A stretch of 49,864 nt of DNA, taken from an uncultured Lachnospiraceae bacterium. Its GTDB lineage: Bacteria > Bacillota > Clostridia > Lachnospirales > Lachnospiraceae. Under the pieces are notes generated by a model. The model was not told the DNA's origin. It saw nothing but the letters and a program-made list of their open reading frames with translations, and did no database searches. Location of the stretch: NCBI GenBank assembly GCA_948688495.1, contig CAPQSW010000021.1, forward strand, positions 1 to 49,864, given 5' to 3'. Positions 42,537 through 49,864 of the stretch are shown piece after piece. The position numbers were made by a program, and so were the translations under genes. Position 1 is the stretch's first letter. Every line of letters starts with the position of its first letter.

Positions 42537-42569
42537 AACGGTCATTTTTTGGAGTAAACGGTCATTTTT
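42537..42569 (-). promoter_or_regulatory. Two direct repeats, probable LytTR-regulator binding site
   Basis: Minus strand AAAATGACCGTT occurs at 42569-42557 and 42549-42537, start to start 20 bp. ACCGTT fits the LytTR consensus ([TA][AC][CA]GTT), which is used as direct pairs about two turns apart and just upstream of the -35. The first copy overlaps the kinase gene's stop. The LytTR regulator gene is 1.3 kb upstream in the same direction. Confidence 0.7.
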
Positions 42570-43884
42570 CTGGTAAAGTGAACAAAATCCGGGCTGCAAA
42601 CACACCTTCTGAACTCGCAAACAGCACTTCCCCATGATTCTTACGTACCGCATCTCTGATGTTTAAGATTCCATATCCATGATTTTTGCTATCCCTTTTG
42701 GAAGTGACCTCCCCCAGACGCGCAACGTCAATCACTTGTTCTGACGGATTCTCCACCTCAATCACCAGCTTATCCTCCAGCCTGCGTATCTCCAGATGGA
42801 TATATCGTTTCCCTTCCTCCACTTTCCTGCACGCCTCTATGCTGTTTGACAACAGATTGGAAAATATCGTACACAAGTCAAAATCCCCAATCGACAGCTC
42901 TGCCGGCAAGAGTCCTTCAATCTCCCACCGGATCTTCTCATTTTGCGCCTCCGACTGCATTTGAAACAGAATGGCGTCCACAATCTCATGGTTGACCGAT
43001 ACAGTCTTTCGGACGGTCTCATCCATATGCGACCGCATTTCTGATAAATAGGTCTGTGCCTTCTGATAGTCACCGTTTTCCATATGATAGTTTAATATGT
43101 TCATGTGGTTTTGCATATCATGGCGCATCTTACGTGTTTCCTTCGCATTGTCGCGTACCGTTTTTACATAGTTCTTCGCGATCTGCAGATATTGCTCCTT
43201 CAGGCTGCTTTCTTCCTTGTACCTCTTCCGAAAAACATCCAGCACCGCACTGACAACGCTTAATGCATAGAACATCATACTGACAATTATCGCACATGCG
43301 GAAACTATATTTACCCACCCTACACTTTTATATCCTCTGCTGAATTCTTCCACAAAGTGGTGCACCAGAGAACCCGCAAATGCACAGACACTGCCGACGA
43401 TAAAATACCCTGTCGGCAGATTATTTACGATTTGCCTGTATCCACCTATCTTTCTCCGTAAAACATTTGCTAAAATACCCGCTGCCACAATGGTACAAAT
43501 TCCCCGCACCAGCCGATATGCTACATCATTTTCCCACATGGCTGCCGATCTTCCCGAAATTGCGGAAAATAAAAAATTAATACAAAAATATGGCAAACCC
43601 AAATACATCAAACTGCATATGTAGACCGCCAATCGCCGAAACCATTTCCCCTCTGTCACAACCATCCACATGGCTATGGGCAGCGAAACTCTCAGTGATA
43701 AAGGCAGCAGATCATCAGATACATTCCTACTGCATCCAGCACAAAGCACTATAAACAGCAATAATCCAATGGCAAGAAACGGCTTCTTTTTTGTAATAGG
43801 AACACAGAACACCCCGCACATCATAATGCCGGTTTCCATCTCACCCATCGCAGTTAATGCAATATTAATTCCAATATCTCCCAA
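42562..43884 (-). CDS. AgrC-like GHKL sensor histidine kinase
   Basis: 440 residues from a TTG start at 43884 (GAGG ten bases upstream; an ATG at 43848 has no ribosome site). The N-terminal half has six to seven membrane helices (FLAIGLLLFIVLCAG; LAVYICSLMYLGLPYFCINF; YFIVGSVCAFAGSLV). The C-terminal half is a GHKL kinase: phospho-acceptor motif MRHDMQNHMNILNYH, N-box FSNLLSNSIEAC, G-box HGYGILNIRDA. This is the layout of peptide-pheromone receptors of the AgrC/ComD type. It starts seven bases after the regulator gene's stop. Its signal is unknown; the 18-residue peptide gene immediately downstream is a natural candidate. Confidence 0.92.
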   Translation of the reverse strand: MGDIGINIALTAMGEMETGIMMCGVFCVPITKKKPFLAIGLLLFIVLCAGCSRNVSDDLLPLSLRVSLPIAMWMVVTEGKWFRRLAVYICSLMYLGLPYFCINFLFSAISGRSAAMWENDVAYRLVRGICTIVAAGILANVLRRKIGGYRQIVNNLPTGYFIVGSVCAFAGSLVHHFVEEFSRGYKSVGWVNIVSACAIIVSMMFYALSVVSAVLDVFRKRYKEESSLKEQYLQIAKNYVKTVRDNAKETRKMRHDMQNHMNILNYHMENGDYQKAQTYLSEMRSHMDETVRKTVSVNHEIVDAILFQMQSEAQNEKIRWEIEGLLPAELSIGDFDLCTIFSNLLSNSIEACRKVEEGKRYIHLEIRRLEDKLVIEVENPSEQVIDVARLGEVTSKRDSKNHGYGILNIRDAVRKNHGEVLFASSEGVFAARILFTLPEK

Positions 43885-43891
43885 ATCCCCT

Positions 43892-44599
43892 TTACCTCGC
43901 CTTCTTGATGGTATATAAAAGATACGCTTCCTTAAGTTCCTTCGCCCTCCTTCTGCTTATGGGGATGCTCTCCCCATTCTTCAGAAGGATACCTGAGTTG
44001 ATATCAGAAATATTCTTCAGATTAACAAGATAGCTCTTATGGCAGCGGAAGAAATCTTTCCCTCCCAGCAGTTCTTCGAGCTGCCGCATACCCACGCTGC
44101 AGAAAGTTTTCCCATTTGTGCTCACCATATGGCTGTATTTATCATCTGATTCAAAATAATAAATATCCTTTGCATTGATGACAATTTTTCCCTGGCTGCC
44201 TTCTATCACAAGAAGTTCTTCTGCCTTTATATCCTCCAATACGCGTCCCAGATATTTTTCCAGCCTGTCCATATCTACCGGTTTCTCCAGAAATCCGTAT
44301 ACATTCCTGCCGAATGCCTCCTGCATCCCTTCCATGTGGCTTGTCACGAAAATTATCCGAACATTTCCTTCCGCCTGAAGATAGTCTTTTAGCTGGATTC
44401 CTGAAATTCCCTCCATTTCTATGTCCAGAAATAACAGGTCTGTTTGTTCCTCACACGCCATAAACTCCCTTGCCGAGCTGTATTCCATCACTTCATATTG
44501 CAAATCATTCTTCTCAAAAAACAACTCCAGCTTCCCTTTCAACTGCTCCCTAAATACTTCTTCGTCATCGCAAATACCGATCTTTATCTTATGTGTCAT
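43892..44599 (-). CDS. AgrA-like response regulator with LytTR DNA-binding domain
   Basis: 235 residues from the ATG at 44599 (GGGAG eight bases upstream; an earlier GTG/ATG pair is too close to it). Receiver at 1-120 (IKIGICDDEEVFREQL; phospho-acceptor Asp in LLFLDIEMEGISG; FLEKPVDMD). LytTR domain at about 135-235 (IVINAKDIYYFESDDKYSHM; FFRCHKSYLVNLKNI; IPISRRRAKELKEAYL). LytTR regulators bind paired direct repeats, and such a pair lies at 42537-42569 in front of the exoprotein operon. Forms an operon with the GHKL kinase. Confidence 0.95.
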   Translation of the reverse strand: MTHKIKIGICDDEEVFREQLKGKLELFFEKNDLQYEVMEYSSAREFMACEEQTDLLFLDIEMEGISGIQLKDYLQAEGNVRIIFVTSHMEGMQEAFGRNVYGFLEKPVDMDRLEKYLGRVLEDIKAEELLVIEGSQGKIVINAKDIYYFESDDKYSHMVSTNGKTFCSVGMRQLEELLGGKDFFRCHKSYLVNLKNISDINSGILLKNGESIPISRRRAKELKEAYLLYTIKKAR

Positions 44600-44635
44600 C
44601 TGCATCACTCCCTGAAAAAAGTATGTTTATGAAAC

Positions 44636-44673
44636 AATCCCCGGCCGCCTGATTTCCTTGACTGCCGGGGATT
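44636..44673 (-). terminator. Hairpin between secDF and the LytTR operon
   Basis: AATCCCCGGC (44636-44645) pairs with GCCGGGGATT (44664-44673). The U-run on the minus strand is short (GTTT), but the GC-rich stem makes it the likely end of secDF. Confidence 0.6.
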
Positions 44674-44710
44674 CATCCCTTAATATCTAGCTATTTATTA
44701 TATTATTGAC

Positions 44711-46858
44711 TTATTTCTTCGCAAATTTCACCTTGAATACATACCACAGAGCGCCTGTGATGCATACAGAGGAATAACCGCCGCAGATAATACCTGCCAT
44801 CAGCGGAAGCGCAAACTCCCGAATGGAGCTGACGCCTAAGATAAACAGGACAAACACCATGATAAAGGTCGTCAGCGATGTGTTGATACTTCTGGTCAAT
44901 GTCTGGGTGATACTTCTATTGGCAACCTCCATAAGGCTCTCTGCATCTTTACGCTTCACAGTCCCAAGATTCTCACGGATACGGTCAAATATGACAATGG
45001 TGGCATTGATGGAATAACCCACAATCGTCAGCATACATGCAATAAATGTATTTCCTACAGAAACTCTCGCAATCGCATAGAACGCCAACACCACTAACAC
45101 GTCATGTACTAAGGCTATGACAGCGCTCCCCGCAAAACGTATGTCCTTAAACCGGAACCAGATATAAATCAGCATACAGATGGTTGCAATAATCACTGCC
45201 CATACAGCGTCCGAACGCATCTCAGAACTGATGGTGGAACTGATATTTTCCGCGGTAATACCTGCTTCCTCCACGCCAAACTCATCAATCAATGCCTGGT
45301 TCAACGCCTCACGTTCCGCAAGCTCTAAGGAACGCGTCTTAATAACAACCTGATTGCTGCCCTCAATCTTCTGGGTCTGGGTGTTGGGGTCATTCGTAAC
45401 CTTCTCAACTACAGGCACAATCTTCTGGTCAATCTCCTCGATACTGTAATCTTCATTAAATGTGACGGTCGTGGAAGTACCGCCCACAAAATCCAGGCTG
45501 TAATTCAGCATACCGTTCCCCTGAGCGCTGTTGATACCCATTCCTACAAATCCTGCCACAATCACAACTGCAGAAATCGCAAAGAAAAGTGATCTCTTGC
45601 CAAGGAAATTGACAGTCTTCATATCTTTTGCTTTCCCATAGAACTTGGCATCCTGTAAGCCCAGTGCATAGAGACATTTCATCAGCCAGCGGGTCACTAC
45701 CAATGCGGTGAACATGGACAATACGATACCGATTCCCAAGGTATAGGCAAATCCTTTTACTGGACCGGAACCACGCATACCTAATACAATCGCTGCAATC
45801 AATGTGGTAATATTACCATCCACAATCGCAGACAACGCTTTCTCATAGCCAAGCTTTATCGCTGTATTTACGGTCTTGCCTGCTGCAATCTCCTCACGGA
45901 TACGGGCAAATATGATGACATTGGCGTCCACCGCCATACCGATGGACAGGATAATACCTGCAATACCCGGCAGGGTAAGCGTTATGTCAAAAATCCACAA
46001 TGCAAATACCGTCAGTGCGGAATATAAAATCAATGCCAAGCTGGCCGTAAATCCGGGCGCTAAGTACATTACAATCATAAAAATCATAACCAGCACCAGA
46101 CCGATGGCAGCCGCTTTCAAACTGGTAGAAATTGCTTCCTCACCGAGCTGCGCCCCCACAACCTTGGAGTTCAATTCCTCAAGCTCCAGAGACAAGGAAC
46201 CGATACGGATGGTAGAAGCCAGGTTTTCTGCCGCCTCAAGGCTTTCCATACCTTCAATCTGCGCGCGTCCTCCGCTGATTGCAGAATTTACGCTGGGTGC
46301 GCTGATCACCTCGCCGTCATAGACAATCGGCATCGTCTTGCCGACATTTGCCGCTGTTGCCTCCTCAAACTTCACGGCTCCCTCGTCAGTCAGCGTCAGC
46401 TCCACAATGTACTCTGTCTTCCCGGTTGTCTGGTCCTTGTACGGAACACCCTGGGCGCTCTGGATGTCTGTACCGCTTACCAGCACGTTTCCATCCTCAT
46501 CCTGGAATTCCATAGACCCAGGCTTTCCCAGTTCCTCTAAAATAGCGTTGGCATCCGAAACACCCGGAATCTCAATATTGATTCTGTCATTGCCTTCCTG
46601 ATACACACTTGCTTCTGTACTGTAGGCTTCCACACGCCTCTGCAGCTTGTAGATGGTATCCGCCATATCCTCGCTTGACGGGTTATCCTCCACTGCTTTG
46701 TAGGTGATGCTGACACCGCCCGCAAGGTCGAGTCCCAACTTGATATTACGGTTCTCTCCTACACCAACCGTTGAGATAATCGTTCCTGCGTACCATGACA
46801 TTCCTGCCATAATCGCCAAAATCAGAACCAGTATCCCCGCTGCTTTTCCTTTTTTCAT
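44711..46858 (-). CDS. secDF: Fused protein translocase subunit SecDF
   Basis: 715 residues, both halves in one chain. SecD half (1-400): NIKLGLDLAGGVSITYKAVE, large extracytoplasmic P1 region, membrane block FTASLALILYSALTVFALW and GMAVDANVIIFARIREE. SecF half (about 420-715): LDFVGGTSTTVTF and GYSINATIVIFDRIREN. SecDF uses the proton-motive force to pull proteins out of the Sec channel. A fused form is usual in many Firmicutes. It lies directly upstream of the regulator/exoprotein region, whose products all need Sec, but the hairpin between them suggests no co-transcription. Confidence 0.97.
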   Translation of the reverse strand: MKKGKAAGILVLILAIMAGMSWYAGTIISTVGVGENRNIKLGLDLAGGVSITYKAVEDNPSSEDMADTIYKLQRRVEAYSTEASVYQEGNDRINIEIPGVSDANAILEELGKPGSMEFQDEDGNVLVSGTDIQSAQGVPYKDQTTGKTEYIVELTLTDEGAVKFEEATAANVGKTMPIVYDGEVISAPSVNSAISGGRAQIEGMESLEAAENLASTIRIGSLSLELEELNSKVVGAQLGEEAISTSLKAAAIGLVLVMIFMIVMYLAPGFTASLALILYSALTVFALWIFDITLTLPGIAGIILSIGMAVDANVIIFARIREEIAAGKTVNTAIKLGYEKALSAIVDGNITTLIAAIVLGMRGSGPVKGFAYTLGIGIVLSMFTALVVTRWLMKCLYALGLQDAKFYGKAKDMKTVNFLGKRSLFFAISAVVIVAGFVGMGINSAQGNGMLNYSLDFVGGTSTTVTFNEDYSIEEIDQKIVPVVEKVTNDPNTQTQKIEGSNQVVIKTRSLELAEREALNQALIDEFGVEEAGITAENISSTISSEMRSDAVWAVIIATICMLIYIWFRFKDIRFAGSAVIALVHDVLVVLAFYAIARVSVGNTFIACMLTIVGYSINATIVIFDRIRENLGTVKRKDAESLMEVANRSITQTLTRSINTSLTTFIMVFVLFILGVSSIREFALPLMAGIICGGYSSVCITGALWYVFKVKFAKK

Positions 46859-46957
46859 GATTTTCCTCTCCTGTCCTTTCTCTTACCGGCGTATATCCCT
46901 TATCATGGCTGCAGCCGGTTTTATTTCTATCATACACAGCTTTGCTGTTTAGAATCG

Positions 46958-48322
46958 TTATTTTTCTTCATCTTCTGCCAATGCCGCCTTTATCATAATG
47001 GCGCACTCAATTCGCTTTTTCTGCAGTTCACAGCCAATATCATAAGCGTCCGTAATGCTGCCGTGGAAGTTATAAGAATTGGCGGCGCATCCCCCGCTGC
47101 AGTAAAATTTTGCAAAACAATCCCGGCATTTCTCCTTGGCATATACGTTACAGGATTTAAATTTCTCCTGCATCTTTGTATTTTTAATGCCCTCTGTGAC
47201 ATTCCCCATGAGAAACGATTCATTTCCCACAAACTGGTGGCAGGGATAGAAATCCCCCCAGGGAGTCACCGCCAGATACTCTGTCCCGGAACCGCAGCCG
47301 GACAAACGCTTTGCCACACAGGGACCTCCCTCTAAATCTATCATAAAATGAAAGAAATTGAAAGCTTTTCCTTCTTTGCAGCGTTTGATCATCTCTACCG
47401 CAAGCCTGTCATATTCTTCAAATAACTGCGGAAGGTCTTCCTCGCGCAATGCGTAATCTTCCTCGGGCTGTGCCACCACGGGTTCTACGGAAATCTGCCT
47501 AAATCCCAGATCTGCCAGATGCAGCACATCTTTGGAAAAATCCAGGTTGTTATGGGTAAATGTTCCCCTCACATAATATCTGTCCTGATTCCTGCTTTCG
47601 GCAAGCTTCTGAAACTTAGGGACGATCAGGTCATAACTTCCTGCCCCCTTACGGAAAGGACGCATTCTGTCATTAACTTCTTTCCTCCCGTCGATGCTCA
47701 GGACAACGTTTGCCATCTCCCGGTTGGCAAATTCCATAACCTCGTCATTTAAGAGCACCCCATTGGTCGTCAGGGTAAAACGGAACTTCTTATTATGAAG
47801 CTTCTCCTGCTCCCTTCCATATGCTACCAATTGCTTTACAACATCAAAATTCATAAGAGGCTCTCCGCCGAAGAAATCCACTTCAAGATTCCGCCGGTTC
47901 CCGGAATTGGCAATCAAAAAATCCAACGCTGCCCTTCCTACTTCAAAGGACATCAACGCCCTTCTTCCGTGATATTCCCCTTCTTCCGCAAAACAATAGC
48001 GACAAGCAAGATTACAGTCGTGAGCAATATGAAGACACAGCGCCTTTACCACAGTAGGCCGGGTCTTAAACTGTTCCATATAGTCCTCATACTCATCTTG
48101 CGAAAACAGCTCATTATTTGCTGCAAGCTCCCTCACTTCCTCATAGCTCTCCGCAATCTCTGCCTCTGGATAGGAAATGCTAAGCTTTGTTATAATTTCT
48201 TCTTTTGTATTTTCCTCAAACAGTGGAATCACGTCATACGTGACATCATCCACCACATGCACTGCTCCGCTGTTCACGTCCAACACAAGGTTATAACCGT
48301 TGTTCTTATACTGGTGAACCAC
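46958..48322 (-). CDS. scfB: SCIFF peptide maturase (radical SAM thioether synthase)
   Basis: 454 residues from a GTG start at 48322 (GAGG seven bases upstream); the longer frame lacks a ribosome site. The N-terminal RiPP recognition part (NGYNLVLDVNSGAVHVVDDV, about 1-90) is followed by the radical-SAM core with the [4Fe-4S] motif HDCNLACRYC (Cx3CxxC), DFFGGEPLMNF and ATTNGVLL-type strand (LTTNGVLLNDEV). The C-terminal SPASM domain has CGSGTEYLAVTPWGDFYPC and CRDCFAKFYCSGGC for extra clusters. It forms thioether crosslinks in the six-cysteine SCIFF peptide encoded just upstream. The pair is a hallmark of Clostridia; the peptide's cellular role is unknown. Confidence 0.96.
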   Translation of the reverse strand: MVHQYKNNGYNLVLDVNSGAVHVVDDVTYDVIPLFEENTKEEIITKLSISYPEAEIAESYEEVRELAANNELFSQDEYEDYMEQFKTRPTVVKALCLHIAHDCNLACRYCFAEEGEYHGRRALMSFEVGRAALDFLIANSGNRRNLEVDFFGGEPLMNFDVVKQLVAYGREQEKLHNKKFRFTLTTNGVLLNDEVMEFANREMANVVLSIDGRKEVNDRMRPFRKGAGSYDLIVPKFQKLAESRNQDRYYVRGTFTHNNLDFSKDVLHLADLGFRQISVEPVVAQPEEDYALREEDLPQLFEEYDRLAVEMIKRCKEGKAFNFFHFMIDLEGGPCVAKRLSGCGSGTEYLAVTPWGDFYPCHQFVGNESFLMGNVTEGIKNTKMQEKFKSCNVYAKEKCRDCFAKFYCSGGCAANSYNFHGSITDAYDIGCELQKKRIECAIMIKAALAEDEEK

Positions 48323-48389
48323 GCATATTCCTCTCTTTCTCTTTTCAGTTCCGTCAGAAATGCCTGATGCATTTCTGCAACGCACAAAT

Positions 48390-48412
48390 GACCGCTCGTC
48401 TTGCGAACGGTC
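48390..48412 (-). promoter_or_regulatory. Hairpin between the SCIFF peptide and maturase genes
   Basis: GACCGCTCG and CGAACGGTC pair with one mismatch around a TCTTG loop. Probably lowers maturase expression relative to the peptide; there is no U-run. Confidence 0.4.
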
Positions 48413-48441
48413 TGTGATATAATATAAATTATTGTCAGGGC

Positions 48442-48582
48442 TTATTTGTTCTCACAGCTCTGGTTTCCTACGGTACAGCTTGTCTTACAAGCGGACTGGC
48501 AGGATGTCTGGCATTCTCCGCATCCGCCTTTCTTTACCGTGTTCTGTAACTTTCTTGTATTCAATGTCTTTACATGTTTCAT
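48442..48582 (-). CDS. scfA: SCIFF (six-cysteine) ribosomal peptide precursor
   Basis: 46 residues from the ATG at 48582 (GGAAG ribosome site; the longer frame to 48627 is not needed). MKHVKTLNTRKLQNTVKKGG is the conserved leader; the Cys-rich core (residues 22-44: CGEC, SCQSAC, KTSC, then QSC) fits the SCIFF pattern, here with one extra Cys near the C-terminus (CTVGNQSCENK). It is the substrate of the maturase 119 bases downstream. Confidence 0.95.
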   Translation of the reverse strand: MKHVKTLNTRKLQNTVKKGGCGECQTSCQSACKTSCTVGNQSCENK

Positions 48583-48612
48583 GATATAGTAATCTTCCTT
48601 TCTTGAATTTTG

Positions 48613-48707
48613 CGATATTATCAGCAAATATTATGCCATGAATTGCTTCGCAATGACATGGCCGTCTATGCGCACTTCGGCGCGTATAATATCAGCAGAT
48701 ATTATAC
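48613..48707. repeat. Paired palindromic repeats with a hairpin, upstream of the SCIFF gene
   Basis: A perfect palindrome GTATAATATC-agca-GATATTATAC at 48684-48707 and a degenerate copy at 48613-48636 (GATATTATCAGCAAATATTATGC) flank a hairpin at 48635-48662 (GCCATG, ATTGC / GCAAT, CATGGC). The palindrome holds TATAAT in both directions. It may be operator plus promoter of scfA. Confidence 0.6.
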
Positions 48708-48795
48708 CATACTTTTTGATGTATGCAAAGGATTTTTTCTAATTAAAAATAAAACGTAAAATATATTATAAGCTCCCACATTTCAAAAGCCATTC

Positions 48796-49554
48796 TCACA
48801 AACTGATATCCAGCTCCACAGGACAATGATCAGAACCGAAAACCTCAGTGTGGATTTTCGCATTGATAAGCTTGTCCTCTAACTCCCCAGACACCACAAA
48901 ATAGTCAATCCGCCATCCGGCATTCTTCTCCCGCGCCTTAAAACGGTACGACCACCAGGAATAGACGCCTTCTTCGTCTGGATAAAAATAGCGGAATGTA
49001 TCAATATATCCATGCTTTAATATGACAGAAAATTTCTCACGCTCCTCGTCCGTGAATCCGGCATTTTTCCGGTTGGTCTTAGGATTTTTCAAGTCAATCT
49101 CCTGATGCGCCACATTCAAATCCCCGCAGAAAATAACCGGCTTCTTCTCTCTCAGTCCATCCAGGTATGCTAAAAATGCATCCTCCCAATCCATGCGGTA
49201 GGAAAGTCTTGCAAGCTCATTCTGGGAATTGGGTGTATAGCATGTGACGAGATAAAAAGTCTCATATTCCAGCGTAATGACGCGCCCTTCCCTGTCATGT
49301 TCTTCTATTCCAATCCCATAAGCAACAGACAGAGGCTTATGCTTTGTAAAAACCGCCGTACCAGAATATCCCTTTTTCTCGGCATAATTCCAGTAGTCAT
49401 AATACCCTTTTGGAAGTTCCAGTGAAATCTGTCCCTCCTGAAGCTTCGTCTCCTGGACACAGAAAAAATCTGCATCCATTTCCTGAAAGAAGTCCAGAAA
49501 ACCTTTTTGCACGCACGCGCGCAGGCCATTTACATTCCATGATATTAATTTCAT
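48796..49554 (-). CDS. xth: Exodeoxyribonuclease III (AP endonuclease)
   Basis: 252 residues. MKLISWNVNGLRACVQKGF with the metal-site Asn, FFCVQETKLQEGQ (metal Glu), CYTPNSQ, VIFCGDLNVAHQEIDLKNP (Asp/Asn pair), SWWSYRFKAREKNAGWRIDY and SDHCPVELDI (catalytic Asp-His) are all present. Repairs abasic sites and 3'-blocked ends. Full length for the family; often called exoA in Firmicutes. Confidence 0.97.
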   Translation of the reverse strand: MKLISWNVNGLRACVQKGFLDFFQEMDADFFCVQETKLQEGQISLELPKGYYDYWNYAEKKGYSGTAVFTKHKPLSVAYGIGIEEHDREGRVITLEYETFYLVTCYTPNSQNELARLSYRMDWEDAFLAYLDGLREKKPVIFCGDLNVAHQEIDLKNPKTNRKNAGFTDEEREKFSVILKHGYIDTFRYFYPDEEGVYSWWSYRFKAREKNAGWRIDYFVVSGELEDKLINAKIHTEVFGSDHCPVELDISL

Positions 49555-49681
49555 TTTGCAATTGCTCCTTTGACATTTCTGTTATCTATTTATTATATTT
49601 CCTTAATGCATTGTACCATATGCCAACAAACATGCAAAGCCGCTATTTTCAAAATGGAAGATGCTTTACGCTATACAATAA

Positions 49682-49712
49682 AGGTCTATACACCAACATG
49701 GTATATAGACCT
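49682..49712 (-). terminator. Terminator downstream of tRNA-Met
   Basis: Minus strand AGGTCTATA...TATAGACCT forms a long stem around ACCATGTTGGT and is followed by TTTATT. It ends the tRNA transcript. Confidence 0.75.
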
Positions 49713-49727
49713 CTTACAATATCCAAA

Positions 49728-49801
49728 TAGCGGAAGAGGGATTTGAACCCCCGACACCACGGGTATGAACCGTGTGCTCTCGCCAACTGAGCTATTCCGC
49801 C
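49728..49801 (-). tRNA. tRNA-Met (CAT)
   Basis: 74 nt. Acceptor GGCGGAA pairs with TTCCGCT (one G-U), D-arm AGCTCAGTTGGCGAGAGC, anticodon arm CACGG-TTCATAC-CCGTG with anticodon CAT, T-arm GGGGGTTCAAATCCCTC, discriminator A. CCA is not encoded. An elongator Met or a CAT tRNA-Ile2 precursor cannot be fully separated by eye; the closed acceptor with G1-U argues against initiator. Confidence 0.93.
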
Positions 49802-49820
49802 ATAATAAATTTGAGTTAAG

Positions 49821-49864
49821 TGGGAGCTACAGGGCTCGAACCTGTGACCCTCTGCTTGTAAGGC
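49821..49864 (-). tRNA. tRNA-Val (TAC), 3' part; 5' part beyond window
   Basis: Minus strand GC-CTTACAA-GCAGA shows the anticodon loop with TAC, followed by the variable region, T-arm ACAGGTTCGAGCCCTGT, acceptor strand AGCTCCC and discriminator A. The first ~30 nt lie outside the window. Confidence 0.9.

Overview
The window looks like a chromosomal segment of a spore-forming gut Clostridium of the Lachnospiraceae type. The evidence is a SCIFF peptide and its radical-SAM maturase (a Clostridia marker), spoIIR, a gerA-gerB-gerC germination-receptor operon, a Csp-type germination protease, a fused SecDF, AT-rich intergenic DNA with AGGAGG ribosome-binding sites, and many secreted proteins with Sec signal peptides. 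Species cannot be assigned from the sequence alone.

Layout. 1-500: wreck of a PD-(D/E)XK nuclease gene. 743-8580: a Csp-like subtilase gene (minus strand) split by a 6.1-kb element (about 2061-8188). The element carries three intact large serine recombinases, a small DUF6870-like protein and a secreted Cys/His-repeat protein. The break lies exactly after the catalytic-Asp motif ILDSG. Recombination across a 2-bp GG shared by both junctions would rebuild ...ILDSG-IDYSHPDF... in frame, so the element may be a reversible, sporulation-type intervening element rather than a simple gene killer. 8658-12259: PocR-type hybrid histidine kinase and partner response regulator, divergent from a small membrane protein; a perfect 16-bp palindrome between them carries two overlapping outward promoters.

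12972-25506: galactan-degradation locus. Two diverged copies of a GH53 endo-galactanase plus solute-binding-protein module surround a YesN-type response regulator, with the YesM-type kinase convergent at the far end. The binding proteins have no lipobox cysteine and no permease genes are nearby. The GH53 promoters share 20-bp-spaced TACC repeats just upstream of matching -10 boxes, a plausible binding array for the regulator.

25671-33434: housekeeping and sporulation genes (galU, DUF1934, glutamate racemase, spoIIR, gerC, gerB, gerA, ispE). 33673-35841: a conserved protein behind a sigma-28-like promoter, a CPA1 antiporter pseudogene with a MITE-like insertion, and a heptad-repeat coiled-coil protein.

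35987-44599: an exoprotein operon under an AgrC/AgrA-like (GHKL kinase plus LytTR regulator) pair. Between the kinase gene and the operon lie two direct ACCGTT boxes, a strong promoter and an 18-codon amphipathic peptide ORF with a perfect Shine-Dalgarno. The operon then encodes a zincin metalloprotease, two secreted beta-rich proteins, a trigger-factor-like foldase lipoprotein, a trypsin-like protease, an Ig-like secreted protein and a further secreted protein. This is the second candidate for an undescribed system.

44711-49864: secDF, the SCIFF maturase and SCIFF peptide, exodeoxyribonuclease III, tRNA-Met(CAT) and the 3' part of tRNA-Val(TAC).
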